A stretch of 60,580 nucleotides of DNA, taken from NCBI RefSeq assembly GCF_000710915.1, contig NZ_BAUA01000091.1, forward strand, positions 1-60,580. Direction: 5' to 3'. A program made the translations under genes and the position numbers. Of this stretch, positions 25,707-34,159 are shown one piece after another (position 1 is the stretch's first letter; each line of letters starts with the position of its first letter). The notes below the pieces were generated by a model. That model was given only the letters and a program-made list of their open reading frames with translations, did no database searches and was not told the origin of the DNA. This DNA comes from Nocardia brasiliensis IFM 10847 (GTDB lineage Bacteria; Actinomycetota; Actinomycetes; Mycobacteriales; Mycobacteriaceae).

Positions 25707-26882
25707 CTATTCCGCGGCGAGGGCGAGGCGGCGCACCGCCTCGGCGAGGGTGTCCGCGTCGGAGGTGGTGAAGCACATGCGCAGCGAGTTCCGGTAGCCG
25801 CCGTCCACCGCGAAGGCCGCGCCCGGCACGTAGGCGACACCCGCGTCCAGCGCGCGCGGCAGCAGCTCGCGGGTGTCGGTGCCGTCGGTGAAATCGGCCC
25901 AGACGAACATCCCGCCGGTCGCGTCGGTGCAGCGCACCCGGTCGCCGAAGCGGGTGCGCACCGCGTGCACCAGCGACTTGGCGCGTTCGCCGTAGGCCGT
26001 ACGCACGTGATCGATGTGCGCGGCCAACCAGTCCCGGTCGGCGAGCAGATCGGCCGCGATCTGCTGGGTCAGGGCCGAACCACACAGGTCCGCACCCTGT
26101 TTCAGCAATTCCACCGCGCGGCACACCTCGTTCGGCGCGACCAGCCAGCCGGCCCGCAGCGACGGCGCGAGGATCTTCGACGAACTCGACAGCCGAATCA
26201 CGTTGCGGGAGTAGGTGGCCACCGGAGCGGGTGCGGGCTCGTCGAACCACAGCTCGCCGTACGGGTCATCCTCGATCACCCAGAAACCGTGCGCGTCAGC
26301 GAGTTCGGCGAGTTCGGCGCGGCGGGCGGGGCTCATCGTGACCCCGCCCGGGTTGTGGAAATTGCTCACCGTGTGCACCACCGCGGGACGCTCGCCCCGA
26401 GCGAGCAGATCGGCGAGCACGTCGGTGCGCATTCCCTCGGCATCGAGCGGCACGGCGACGATGCGCGCGCCCGCGGCCCGGAAGACCTGCAGCGCACCGA
26501 CATACGCCGGATCCTCGACGATCACCAGCGCGCCCGGATCGAGCAGCACCTCGGCGAGCAACGACAGCGCCTGCTGCGAACCGTGCGTCACGAAGACCTC
26601 GTCGACCGGCACCGCCCGGCCGAGGCGCGCCGATTCTCGTTCCGCGAGCACCGCACGCAGCGGCGCCCAGCCCGGCGACTCGGTGTACTGCAGGCAGGCC
26701 GCGTTGCGCAGCGCGGCGTCCGCGGCCTCGGCGATCCGCTCGCGCGGCATCAGCGCGGCGTCGGGCAGGCCGCCGGCGAGCCCGATGATCTCGGCACGAG
26801 CCGTGAGCTTGAGCAGGTCACGAATCGCCGAGCTCTGCAATCCTGCGAGCTTGGCCGCGAGCGCGGGACGGGTCGGCGACAT
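25707..26882 (-). CDS. PLP-dependent aminotransferase, class I/II (2-aminoadipate/aromatic type)
   Basis: 391 residues from ATG 26882, with GGAGG about 6 bases upstream. It is a fold-type I aminotransferase: GLAGGLPDAALMPRE, YTESPGWAPLR, VTHGSQQALSLLAEVLLDPG, NFHNPGG, DDPYGELW, and the PLP lysine in SSSSKILAPSLRAGW (Lys236). These match the LysN/2-aminoadipate aminotransferase subgroup related to MocR C-terminal domains, but no GntR DNA-binding domain is fused. The substrate is uncertain (aminoadipate, aromatic or branched amino acids). A perfect 22-base palindrome lies 27-48 bases upstream, so the gene is probably repressed or activated there. Confidence 0.85.
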   Translation of the reverse strand: MSPTRPALAAKLAGLQSSAIRDLLKLTARAEIIGLAGGLPDAALMPRERIAEAADAALRNAACLQYTESPGWAPLRAVLAERESARLGRAVPVDEVFVTHGSQQALSLLAEVLLDPGALVIVEDPAYVGALQVFRAAGARIVAVPLDAEGMRTDVLADLLARGERPAVVHTVSNFHNPGGVTMSPARRAELAELADAHGFWVIEDDPYGELWFDEPAPAPVATYSRNVIRLSSSSKILAPSLRAGWLVAPNEVCRAVELLKQGADLCGSALTQQIAADLLADRDWLAAHIDHVRTAYGERAKSLVHAVRTRFGDRVRCTDATGGMFVWADFTDGTDTRELLPRALDAGVAYVPGAAFAVDGGYRNSLRMCFTTSDADTLAEAVRRLALAAE

Positions 26883-26908
26883 GAGAAACCTCCGAACGAA
26901 CGCCAGAT

Positions 26909-26930
26909 GTGCGAAAGTCTACTTTCGCAC
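26909..26930. promoter_or_regulatory. Perfect 22-base palindrome upstream of the aminotransferase
   Basis: GTGCGAAAGT (26909-26918) and ACTTTCGCAC (26921-26930) flank CT. It sits 27-48 bases upstream of ATG 26882, overlapping the expected promoter, and is a convincing operator. The regulator is not encoded next to it. Confidence 0.65.
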
Positions 26931-26955
26931 GGCGCCGACCAATATATGAAACGAA

Positions 26956-26974
26956 TTTCTCATATTCTGAGAAA
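26956..26974. terminator. AT-rich hairpin after the DUF8176-like gene
   Basis: TTTCTCA (26956-26962) and TGAGAAA (26968-26974) with a five-base loop lie immediately downstream of the leftward gene ending at 26978. Read on the minus strand it is followed by TTCGTTT. It could be a terminator or a further operator of the aminotransferase. Confidence 0.4.
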
Positions 26975-26977
26975 CGT

Positions 26978-28000
26978 TCACACCTCGCGCGGCTTGATCG
27001 AGTAGACGAGCACCTTTCCGTCCCGCACCGCCGTGGTGATGGTCTGGTGGTAGATGGTCTCGGTGCCGTCCGGTTTGCGCTGGGTCAGGTCCACGTCGAA
27101 GGTGTCGCTCGCCACCTCGGTGATCCGCAGGCAGTGCTTGGTCCCGACCGGCACCTCGGCATTGATGCCACCCTGGATGATCTCCGCCGACGAGACGTTC
27201 TCCGCGTCGGGCGCGACGAAGGCCCTGGCCTGTGCCCCGCTGCGCTGGACGTAGAAGGCGTACTGGAAACCGAGGATCGCACCGGGCCCGCTCGCGGTGT
27301 CACCGTTGCCGTTACCCACCGTCACCTTGCCGTCCTTGCCGGTCGGACAGGTCAATCCGGCAGCGGTGGTCGAGCCGGGCGGCACGGGGCCGTCGTCGCC
27401 GCCGTTCCTGGACACCACGATCACGGTCACCGTCAGGCCGATCAGGATGACGACCGCCAACAGGCCGGCCAGCACGTTGCGGCCCTTGTGCGAGCTGGTC
27501 CGGCGCGGGGGCGGAGCTGCCGCCGGCGTGCTCGGCGCCAGCCGCTGGGCGATCGGATCGTCCGCCCAGGACAGTCCGGGCGAGGTCAGCGGCGGCGGCT
27601 TCGGCACGCTGCCGGTATCGGTGGGGCGGGTCCACCACGAGTCCTTGTCGGCGTCGGCGGCCGGGCTCGCGGGCTGTGCCCGGTCCGGCTGCGGCGCGGG
27701 CGGGCTCGGCCGTGGACCGGGCGCCGGGGGCGTCGTCGTGGCGTCGGGCGCGCGATACTGCGGTGCGGGCGGAGTCGTCGGCTCCCACTCGTCGGCGGGC
27801 CGCCACACCAATTCGGGATGATCGGCGGTCTGCTCCGGCACCGGCCAACGTGGCCCGGTATCGCCCATCGGCGGACCGAACTCGGCAACGGGCGGCCCGA
27901 ATTCCGAAACAGGCGGGCCGAATTCGCCCACCGGCGGGCCGAAATCCGACGCGGACCGGTCGTCGGTTTCGTCCTTCCTCGGATCACCGTCGGAGGTCAC
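26978..28000 (-). CDS. Membrane-anchored Pro-rich protein with heptapeptide repeats
   Basis: 340 residues from GTG 28000 with AGGA six bases upstream. Residues 20-47 are four consecutive repeats of FGPPxx(E/D) (FGPPVGE, FGPPVSE, FGPPVAE, FGPPMGD). A Pro-rich disordered region to about 165 follows, then one transmembrane helix near 174-195 (LLAVVILIGLTVTVIVV), and an extracellular domain of about 140 residues (ILGFQYAFYVQRSGAQARAF, VGTKHCLRITEV, YHQTITT). That outer domain resembles NTF2-like/DUF8176 domains of Nocardia membrane proteins; this assignment is from memory. Function unknown. The cytoplasmic repeat region may bind partners. Confidence 0.7.
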   Translation of the reverse strand: MTSDGDPRKDETDDRSASDFGPPVGEFGPPVSEFGPPVAEFGPPMGDTGPRWPVPEQTADHPELVWRPADEWEPTTPPAPQYRAPDATTTPPAPGPRPSPPAPQPDRAQPASPAADADKDSWWTRPTDTGSVPKPPPLTSPGLSWADDPIAQRLAPSTPAAAPPPRRTSSHKGRNVLAGLLAVVILIGLTVTVIVVSRNGGDDGPVPPGSTTAAGLTCPTGKDGKVTVGNGNGDTASGPGAILGFQYAFYVQRSGAQARAFVAPDAENVSSAEIIQGGINAEVPVGTKHCLRITEVASDTFDVDLTQRKPDGTETIYHQTITTAVRDGKVLVYSIKPREV

Positions 28001-28027
28001 ACCCCATCCTTTCCCCAGGACACACGT

Positions 28028-28055
28028 GTGGGGCGGTCGTGAACGACCGCCCCAC
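28028..28055. terminator. Hairpin terminator
   Basis: GTGGGGCGGTCG and CGACCGCCCCAC form a 12-base stem with loop TGAA, 22 bases after the stop of the leftward gene at 28077. It separates that gene from the next one on the same strand. Confidence 0.75.
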
Positions 28056-28076
28056 CCGTCGAAAAATCAGATCGTG

Positions 28077-29150
28077 TCAGTACTGGAGTGAACCACCCCA
28101 TTGGGTGGTGACACCACCCACATCGACAGTCTGCGGTGCCAAATCGCCCGGCTGGAGTGGAAGTTTAACCTGCGCAGCGGCTTCGAGTGCGGCGGCGCCG
28201 CCCGGCTGCTCCCGGATCCAGTTCTCCACCGCCGCCTTGGCCAGGTTGGCCTGGGTGGTGTCGAACACCGAGATGGTCTTGTTGTCGGACAGGCCCTCGC
28301 CACCGGTGTAGGTGGTCACCTTGACCGTGTTGGCGTCGACGTACTCGACCGAGACGCCGGCCTCGCCCGCGCCGGTCGGCGTGCGGTAGCCGACGGTGCC
28401 GACGTAGCCGTGCTCGTTGTTGAAGTGGTGCGTGTTCGCCACGTAACCGGGCAGCACGGCGCCACCGTCGATGTTCGCACCGATCTCCTGGTGCGGACCG
28501 GTCATCTCGACCACCGGCGCGGGCGGCGCGGCCTGCAGCTGCGGCGCCTGCCAGCGCGGCTGCTGCTGCGGCTGCACCAGCGTCTCGGGCTGCTGGGCCT
28601 GCGCGTTCTCGCCCGTGCCCGGCTGCGCCTGAGTACCCGGCGCGTTGGTGCCCGGCTGGGCCTGCTTCGGCTCGCCCGACTGCTCGCCGGGCTGCTGCTC
28701 ACCGGCCGGCGCGTCCGGCGCGACCGCGGGCTGGTCCTTCTGGCCCGGCACCGGCAGCGGCGCGATACGCGGGGTGGTGACACCCGGCTGCGTCGGCTGG
28801 GCCAGCTTCGGATCCTTAGGCGGATTCGGCATGACCTGGTTCGGGTCCGGGGTGGTGACGCCCGGCTGGCTCGGACTCGGCGCCGGCGGCACGGTCGGCT
28901 TGTTCGGGTCCGTCGGCTTGTTCGGATCCGGCTTGGTGGTGTCGGGGCTCGGCGGAGCCTCGTTCACCCCGGGCTGCGCCGGTGCCGGAGCCGGCGGCGC
29001 GGTGGTGGGTGGCACGGTCGGATCCCCTGGAGCTGCCCCCGCCGGCGCCGCGAACAGAGTGGCCACGGCAGCCGCGGTAGCCAGTGGCAACGAGGTGCTA
29101 GCCATCGCTCGCTGCGCCCGACTCGGCTTACGATGTTTCACTTTTCGCAT
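28077..29150 (-). CDS. Secreted Pro/Gln-rich protein
   Basis: 357 residues from ATG 29150, preceded by GGGAAAGGGA. A signal peptide with a long basic start (MRKVKHRKPSRAQR) and a hydrophobic stretch ends near AGAAPG at about residue 40. Residues 40-210 are low-complexity with repeats such as DPNKPTDPNKPT, three QPGV(N/T) units and QPGTNAPGTQAQPGT, as in surface proteins that span the cell wall. The C-terminal 120 residues look folded (GANIDGGAVLPGYVANTHHF, GYVGTVGYRTPTGAGEAGVSVEYV). No known family recognised. It is probably a cell-wall or secreted protein of the mycolate envelope. Confidence 0.75.
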   Translation of the reverse strand: MRKVKHRKPSRAQRAMASTSLPLATAAAVATLFAAPAGAAPGDPTVPPTTAPPAPAPAQPGVNEAPPSPDTTKPDPNKPTDPNKPTVPPAPSPSQPGVTTPDPNQVMPNPPKDPKLAQPTQPGVTTPRIAPLPVPGQKDQPAVAPDAPAGEQQPGEQSGEPKQAQPGTNAPGTQAQPGTGENAQAQQPETLVQPQQQPRWQAPQLQAAPPAPVVEMTGPHQEIGANIDGGAVLPGYVANTHHFNNEHGYVGTVGYRTPTGAGEAGVSVEYVDANTVKVTTYTGGEGLSDNKTISVFDTTQANLAKAAVENWIREQPGGAAALEAAAQVKLPLQPGDLAPQTVDVGGVTTQWGGSLQY

Positions 29151-29415
29151 TCCCTTTCCCGGGTGTGACCAGGTTCGGCCACACACAGTTGTCTCTGTCG
29201 AGACGCCCGGTCGCCGAACGACGCGATGGTCGTTCGCCGTTTCGACTGGGAAAAGATCCATCCCCCCGAACACCGAACCACGCGACCGCCCGCCGATCGC
29301 ATCTCTGCGGGAAGTGAACCATATGTAGGCCTGATGAGCAATGTGAATGGAGACCTAAAGTCCGCACGAACCGCGCTGGAACGCAACCCCATTCGAACAA
29401 GGTTCGATCCGGTCC

Positions 29416-30819
29416 TCAATCCAGGTCGTCGTGCCGCATCAGCTGGCGGGCCGCCTCGGTGACCGACCCGGTCAGCGAGGGGTACACCGAGAAGGTCTGC
29501 GCCAGGTCGTTGACGGTCAGATTGTTCTGCACCGCGAGCGCGATCGGCAGGATGAGCTCCGAGGCGATCGGCGCCACCACCACGCCGCCGATGACCACAC
29601 CGGTGGCCGGGCGGCAGAAGATCTTCACGAAGCCGCGGCGCAGGCCCGACATCTTGGCGCGCGGGTTGGTGTTGAGCGGCAGCATCACCGTGCGCGCCGG
29701 GGTCTCGCCGTTGTCGATCGCGGTCTGGCTCACGCCGACGGTCGCGATCTCCGGGCGGGTGAACACCGCGGAGGCCACGGTCTTCAACCGGATCGGGCTG
29801 ACGCCCTCACCGAGCGCGTGGTACATCGCGATCCGGCCCTGCATCGCGGCCACCGAGGCCAGCGGCAGCAGGCCGGTGCAGTCGCCCGCGGCGTAGATGC
29901 CCGGCACCGAGGTCCGCGAGACCCGGTCCACCCGCAGGTAGCCGCCGCGGTCGAGTTCGATGCCGACCCGGTCCAGGCCGAGGCCCTCGGTGTTCGGCGT
30001 GGAGCCGACGGTCATGAGCGCGTGCGAACCGGACACCGTACGCCCGTCGGACAGCTTGACCACCACGCCCTGCGCGGTGCGCTCCACCGCATCGGCCCTG
30101 GCGTGCTTGACCAGCTCCACACCGCGTTCGGCGAGCGCGTCCTCGAGCACCAGCGCGGCGTCGGCGTCCTCACCCGGCAGCACGCGGTCCCGGCTGGACA
30201 CCAGCCGCACCCGGACGCCCATTTCGGTGTACGCCGAGACGAATTCGGCGCCGGTGACACCCGAACCCACCACCACCAGCGTCTCCGGCAGCTCCTCCAG
30301 GTCGTAGAGCTGGCGCCAGTTCAGGATGCGTTCGCCGTCCGGCTCGGCGCCCGGCAACACGCGCGGGCTCGCGCCAGTGGCGATCAACACAACTTCGGCC
30401 TCGATGGTCGCCTCGGTGCCGTCGGCCAGCTTGGCGAGCACCTGGTGCGCGGCGAGACCGGTGGCGGGGCCGACCAGCTCGGCGCGACCGGCGAGCACCG
30501 TCACGCCGACGGTCTGCAACTTCGACCGGATATCGGAGGACTGGGCGAGCGCGAGCGCCTTGACGCGACCGTTCACCTCCGACAGCTGCACGGTCGCCTG
30601 GTTCGGGTCGAGGGTGATGCCCAGATCCCGGGCCCGGCGCAGGTCGGTGCGCACGCCGGTGGACGCGATGAAGGTCTTCGAGGGAACGCAGTCCCAGAGC
30701 ACACATGCCCCGCCGATGCCGTCGCTATCGATCAGCGTCACCGACGCACCGTGCTGGGCCGCCACCAGCGCCGCCTCGTAGCCGGCCGGTCCGCCACCGA
30801 TGATCGCAATGCGGGTCAT
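29416..30819 (-). CDS. lpdA: LpdA-type flavoprotein disulfide reductase family NAD(P)H quinone reductase
   Basis: 467 residues from ATG 30819 with GGAGG 7-10 bases upstream. It has the FAD fold (IAIIGGGPAGYEAA), a CVLWDC pair at Cys39/Cys44 in the redox position, an NAD(P) fold (LVVVGSGVTGAEF), and YAAGDCTG. The C-terminal His-Glu dyad of lipoamide dehydrogenases is absent: YPSLTGS stands where HPTLSE is expected. M. tuberculosis LpdA (Rv3303c) likewise lacks the dyad and reduces quinones rather than lipoamide. Its place near glpD and before the gamma-glutamylcyclotransferase-like gene matches that genome. Confidence 0.88.
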   Translation of the reverse strand: MTRIAIIGGGPAGYEAALVAAQHGASVTLIDSDGIGGACVLWDCVPSKTFIASTGVRTDLRRARDLGITLDPNQATVQLSEVNGRVKALALAQSSDIRSKLQTVGVTVLAGRAELVGPATGLAAHQVLAKLADGTEATIEAEVVLIATGASPRVLPGAEPDGERILNWRQLYDLEELPETLVVVGSGVTGAEFVSAYTEMGVRVRLVSSRDRVLPGEDADAALVLEDALAERGVELVKHARADAVERTAQGVVVKLSDGRTVSGSHALMTVGSTPNTEGLGLDRVGIELDRGGYLRVDRVSRTSVPGIYAAGDCTGLLPLASVAAMQGRIAMYHALGEGVSPIRLKTVASAVFTRPEIATVGVSQTAIDNGETPARTVMLPLNTNPRAKMSGLRRGFVKIFCRPATGVVIGGVVVAPIASELILPIALAVQNNLTVNDLAQTFSVYPSLTGSVTEAARQLMRHDDLD

Positions 30820-31010
30820 GGATACCTCCGCTTCAGGGTTGCGCACCGGGATCTCCGGTACCTGTCAACGTTATCGGGCGAGACAGGTCACATCATGTTT
30901 GCCCGCCCGGCCTGCCGCGTACGTCGCCGTCTCCCAGGTCGCCGCGCCGGGGCGCGCCACAGGAATACCGCATCTGGCCGGGATAGAGTCGATCCCAGGA
31001 TCTTATTGGC

Positions 31011-31023
31011 TACCCTTTGCTGG
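31011..31023 (+). promoter_or_regulatory. Leaderless promoter
   Basis: TACCCT at 31011-31016 followed by six bases and GTG 31023, with no Shine-Dalgarno, fits a leaderless transcript. It supports GTG 31023 over the upstream TTG. Confidence 0.55.
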
Positions 31024-31496
31024 TGCCGATCTACGCCGCCTACGGGTCCAACATGGACTCAACCCAGATGCTCGAGCGCTGCCCGCACTCGCCTATGTCC
31101 GGAACGGGCTGGCTGGAAGGCTGGCGGCTCACCTTCGCCGGTGACGACATCGGCTGGGAAGGACCCTTGGCGACGGTGGTCGAGGAGCCGGGCTCCCGCG
31201 TCTTCGTCGTCCTCTATGACGTGTCACCCGAAGACGAGCAGCGGCTGGACCGCTGGGAGGGCTCGGACTTCGGCATCCACAAGAAGATCCGGCTGCGCGT
31301 GACCCGCAGCGAGAGCGGCGCCGACCCGACGCTGGCGTGGCTGTACGTGCTCGACGCGTACGAGGGTGGGCTGCCGTCCGCGCGCTACATCGGCGTCATC
31401 GCCGACGCGGCCGAAAAGGCCGGTGCGCCAGAGGATTACGTGCACTCGCTGCGGACCCGGAACAGCCGCAACGTGGGCCCCGGCAACTTCGGCTGA
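31023..31496 (+). CDS. Gamma-glutamylcyclotransferase-like (BtrG/AIG2 fold) protein
   Basis: 157 residues from GTG 31023. The N-terminal YAAYGSNMD is the substrate-loop signature of the gamma-glutamylcyclotransferase fold. VFVVLYDVSPEDEQRLDRWEG and AWLYVLDAYEGGLPSARYIGVIADAAEKAG match the rest of the family. Members release 5-oxoproline or act on gamma-glutamyl amines; the substrate here is not known. It corresponds in position to Rv3304. Confidence 0.8.
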   Translation: MPIYAAYGSNMDSTQMLERCPHSPMSGTGWLEGWRLTFAGDDIGWEGPLATVVEEPGSRVFVVLYDVSPEDEQRLDRWEGSDFGIHKKIRLRVTRSESGADPTLAWLYVLDAYEGGLPSARYIGVIADAAEKAGAPEDYVHSLRTRNSRNVGPGNFG

Positions 31497-31505
31497 CAGA
31501 CGAGA

Positions 31506-31539
31506 ACGACGTGGCGGGCCCGCAGGCCTGCCACGTCGT
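31506..31539. terminator. Bidirectional hairpin terminator
   Basis: A 15-base stem with one G-U pair (31506-31520 with 31525-31539, loop CGCA) between convergent genes. No T run. Confidence 0.7.
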
Positions 31540-31551
31540 CCGAATCGAAGA

Positions 31552-32820
31552 TCAGCGCAGGTCGGGATCCGTGTTGAGCACGATGTTGCTCATCACCCGC
31601 ACGCCCACCGCGAGCGCCCGCTCGTCCAGGTCGAAGGTCGGCTGATGCAGATCGAGCTGCTCGCCGTGCCCGGACCAGACACCGAGGCGCGCCATCGCGC
31701 CCGGCACCTCCTCCAGGTACCACGAAAAGTCTTCGCCGCCACCGGATTGCATGGTGTCGGCCAGCGCGTCCGGGCCGATCATCCGGATCGCGTCCTCGAA
31801 CATCCGGGTGGATTCCTCGTCGTTCACCACCGGCGGCACGCCGCGCCGGTAGTTCAGCTGGTAGCGCACGCCGGTCGGCGCGAGCAGCCCGTCGACGATC
31901 TCGCGGACCATCGGCTCCAGCAGCGACCAGGTGGCGTGATCGCCGGTGCGGACGGTGCCGGTGAGCATGCCGGTCTGCGGAATCGCGTTGGGCGCCTTGC
32001 CCGCGCTCACCGCACCCCACACCATGACGGTGCTGGTGCGCGGATCGATGCGCCGGCTGAGCAAACCGGGCAGGCCGGTGATCACGGTGCCGATGGCGTA
32101 GACCAGATCGCTGGTCAGGTGCGGGCGCGAGGTGTGCCCGCCCGGCGAGTCGAGCACCAACTCGATGGTGTCGGCGGCCGAGGTGATCGCGCCGACCCGG
32201 ATGCCGATCCGGCCCACCTCGAGGCGTGGATCGCAGTGCAGCGCGAAGATCCGCTCCACGCCCTCCATCGCGCCGGTGGCGACCACGTCGATCGCGCCGC
32301 CCGGCATCACCTCCTCGGCGGGCTGGAACACCAGGCGCACGCCGACCGGCAGTTCCGGCACCTCCGACAGCGCGAGCGCGGTGCCGAGCAGGATCGTGGT
32401 GTGCGCGTCGTGGCCGCACGCGTGCGAGACGCCGGGCACGGTGGAGGCGAAGCTGAGACCGGTGAACTCCTGCAGCGGCAGCGCGTCCATATCGGCGCGC
32501 AGGCCGATGCGCGGGCCTTCCGGGCCGATGTCACAGATGATTCCGGTGCCACCGGGTAACAGCTGCGGGGTGAGTCCCGCCTTGGTCAGCCACGACGAGA
32601 TGAACTCGGTCGTGGCGAACTCGGTCCGGGAAAGTTCCGGGTGGGCGTGGATGTGCCGACGCCACTGCACGAGATCGACCGCGTGCTCGGCCAGCCATCC
32701 TTCGACGGCCGCCCGCCCGGTTACCGTGGTGTCCGGCATCGCGATGCTCTCGGGGCCCATCGTGACCAGGCACGCCCCCGCCTCTGAACCTCGCGCCGCC
32801 GAACGGCCGGTATTGCTCAC
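31552..32820 (-). CDS. amiA1: M20-family amidohydrolase (AmiA1-like)
   Basis: 422 residues from GTG 32820, overlapping the stop of the upstream paralogue (GTGA). It is a metal-dependent aminoacylase/carboxypeptidase-like hydrolase: HIHAHPELS, RADMDALPLQE, HACGHDAHTTILLG, the PAEE motif, and GGGEDFSWYLEEVPGAM near the C terminus, with the usual dimerisation domain between. Members deacylate N-acyl amino acids or similar amides. It is coupled to a second M20 gene and corresponds in position to Rv3305c (amiA1). Confidence 0.88.
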   Translation of the reverse strand: MSNTGRSAARGSEAGACLVTMGPESIAMPDTTVTGRAAVEGWLAEHAVDLVQWRRHIHAHPELSRTEFATTEFISSWLTKAGLTPQLLPGGTGIICDIGPEGPRIGLRADMDALPLQEFTGLSFASTVPGVSHACGHDAHTTILLGTALALSEVPELPVGVRLVFQPAEEVMPGGAIDVVATGAMEGVERIFALHCDPRLEVGRIGIRVGAITSAADTIELVLDSPGGHTSRPHLTSDLVYAIGTVITGLPGLLSRRIDPRTSTVMVWGAVSAGKAPNAIPQTGMLTGTVRTGDHATWSLLEPMVREIVDGLLAPTGVRYQLNYRRGVPPVVNDEESTRMFEDAIRMIGPDALADTMQSGGGEDFSWYLEEVPGAMARLGVWSGHGEQLDLHQPTFDLDERALAVGVRVMSNIVLNTDPDLR

Positions 32821-34055
32821 CGAATATCCTCCTGTCGTTGAACGAGCCGTTGCAACAACCTGTCCCTGTGTTCTTCATCGCCCGCGGCGGTGATCGCGGT
32901 ACGCGCGAGTGCGAGCGAACCGTCGAGCACCGCTCGATCTGCCGAGGCGTTGACACTCGCCGCGGCGAAACCTGGCTGGTGGGTCACCGCGCCACCGGCA
33001 TCAATGCCGATAACTGGGTGGATGCCCGGAATGACGTTGGTGACGTTGCCCATGTCCGTGCTTCCGAGCGGCCGCTGTGCCTCGAGCTCGGGTGCGATCG
33101 GCACTCGCCCCAATCCGGTTATCTGTTCGCGGTAGGCAAACAGTAACTCCGGATCGGGTGTCAGCTCGGTATATGTCGGCGCGACAGTCCGGATTTCCTG
33201 GTGGCAGCCGGTCGCGAGGGCGCCCGCCTCGAAACACGCCGACGCTCGTCGCATCAGATTGTCGAGTGACGCCGAGTCGACTGCACGTAGGTAATACAGC
33301 AGTTCCGCACGTCCGGGCACGATGTTGGGGGCTACCCCACCGTCGCCGACTATACCGTGAAGTTGCTGGCCAGGCTGGAGATGCTGCCTCAGCAATCCGA
33401 GGGCAACCTGGGTGACGGTGACCGCGTCGCCCGCGTTCAGACCCAGGTGCGGAGCGGCGCTCGCATGCGCCTCACGACCGTGGAACACCACCGACAGGTC
33501 GGCCATCGCGAGCGAATGCGCGCCCGCGATATCCAGCGGCCCGGGATGCACCATCATCGCCATCGCCACATCGTCGAAGACGCCGCGCTCCAGCATCAGC
33601 ACCTTGCCGCCGCCGCTCTCCTCGGCGGGTGTGCCGAGCACCAGCACGGTCAGCCCGAGCGCGTCGGCGACCTCCGCGAGACCGAGCGCGGCGCCGACCG
33701 ACGCGGCGGCGATGATGTTGTGCCCGCAGGCATGTCCCATGCCCGGCAGCGCGTCGTACTCCGCGCACAGCGCGACCGTGAGCGGACCGCTACCGAAGCT
33801 CGCGCGGAACGCGGTCGGCAGCTCGGCCACGCCGGTCCGGATCTCGAAGCCGCGCTCGGCGAGCGGCGCGATGGTCTTGGCCATGCTGCGCGTCTCTTCG
33901 AACGCCAGCTCCGGTTCGGCGTGGATCGAGTGCGAGAGATCGATCAGCAGATCGCCCGCGGTCTTGATGGCGGCGTCCGACAGCTGCACGGCCTCGGCAC
34001 GCGCGCTGCGGTAGTCGCTGCGTGATTCCTGGTGCCCGCTGCGCGGTGGTGGCAT
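32817..34055 (-). CDS. amiB1: M20-family amidohydrolase (AmiB1-like)
   Basis: 412 residues from ATG 34055; no ribosome site or clear -10 element was seen, so the start is tentative. It has HSIHAEPELAFEE, AEYDALPGMGHACGHNIIAAA, the TPAEESGGGK metal-ligand region, HGREAHASAAP, and GSTDMGNVTNVIPGIHPVIGI. This pattern is closest to p-aminobenzoyl-glutamate hydrolase-like or AmiB-type M20 enzymes. It lies upstream of and overlaps amiA1, matching Rv3306c-Rv3305c. Confidence 0.86.
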   Translation of the reverse strand: MPPPRSGHQESRSDYRSARAEAVQLSDAAIKTAGDLLIDLSHSIHAEPELAFEETRSMAKTIAPLAERGFEIRTGVAELPTAFRASFGSGPLTVALCAEYDALPGMGHACGHNIIAAASVGAALGLAEVADALGLTVLVLGTPAEESGGGKVLMLERGVFDDVAMAMMVHPGPLDIAGAHSLAMADLSVVFHGREAHASAAPHLGLNAGDAVTVTQVALGLLRQHLQPGQQLHGIVGDGGVAPNIVPGRAELLYYLRAVDSASLDNLMRRASACFEAGALATGCHQEIRTVAPTYTELTPDPELLFAYREQITGLGRVPIAPELEAQRPLGSTDMGNVTNVIPGIHPVIGIDAGGAVTHQPGFAAASVNASADRAVLDGSLALARTAITAAGDEEHRDRLLQRLVQRQEDIR

Positions 34056-34159
34056 GGCACACAGTCTTGCACTGCACCGCAAACCGAGCGTGGCTCAGAT
34101 CGCGGCTACTACTCGGGCAACCTCGCCCGAACTGCGGATTCGGCTGTTCGCGGGAGCGG

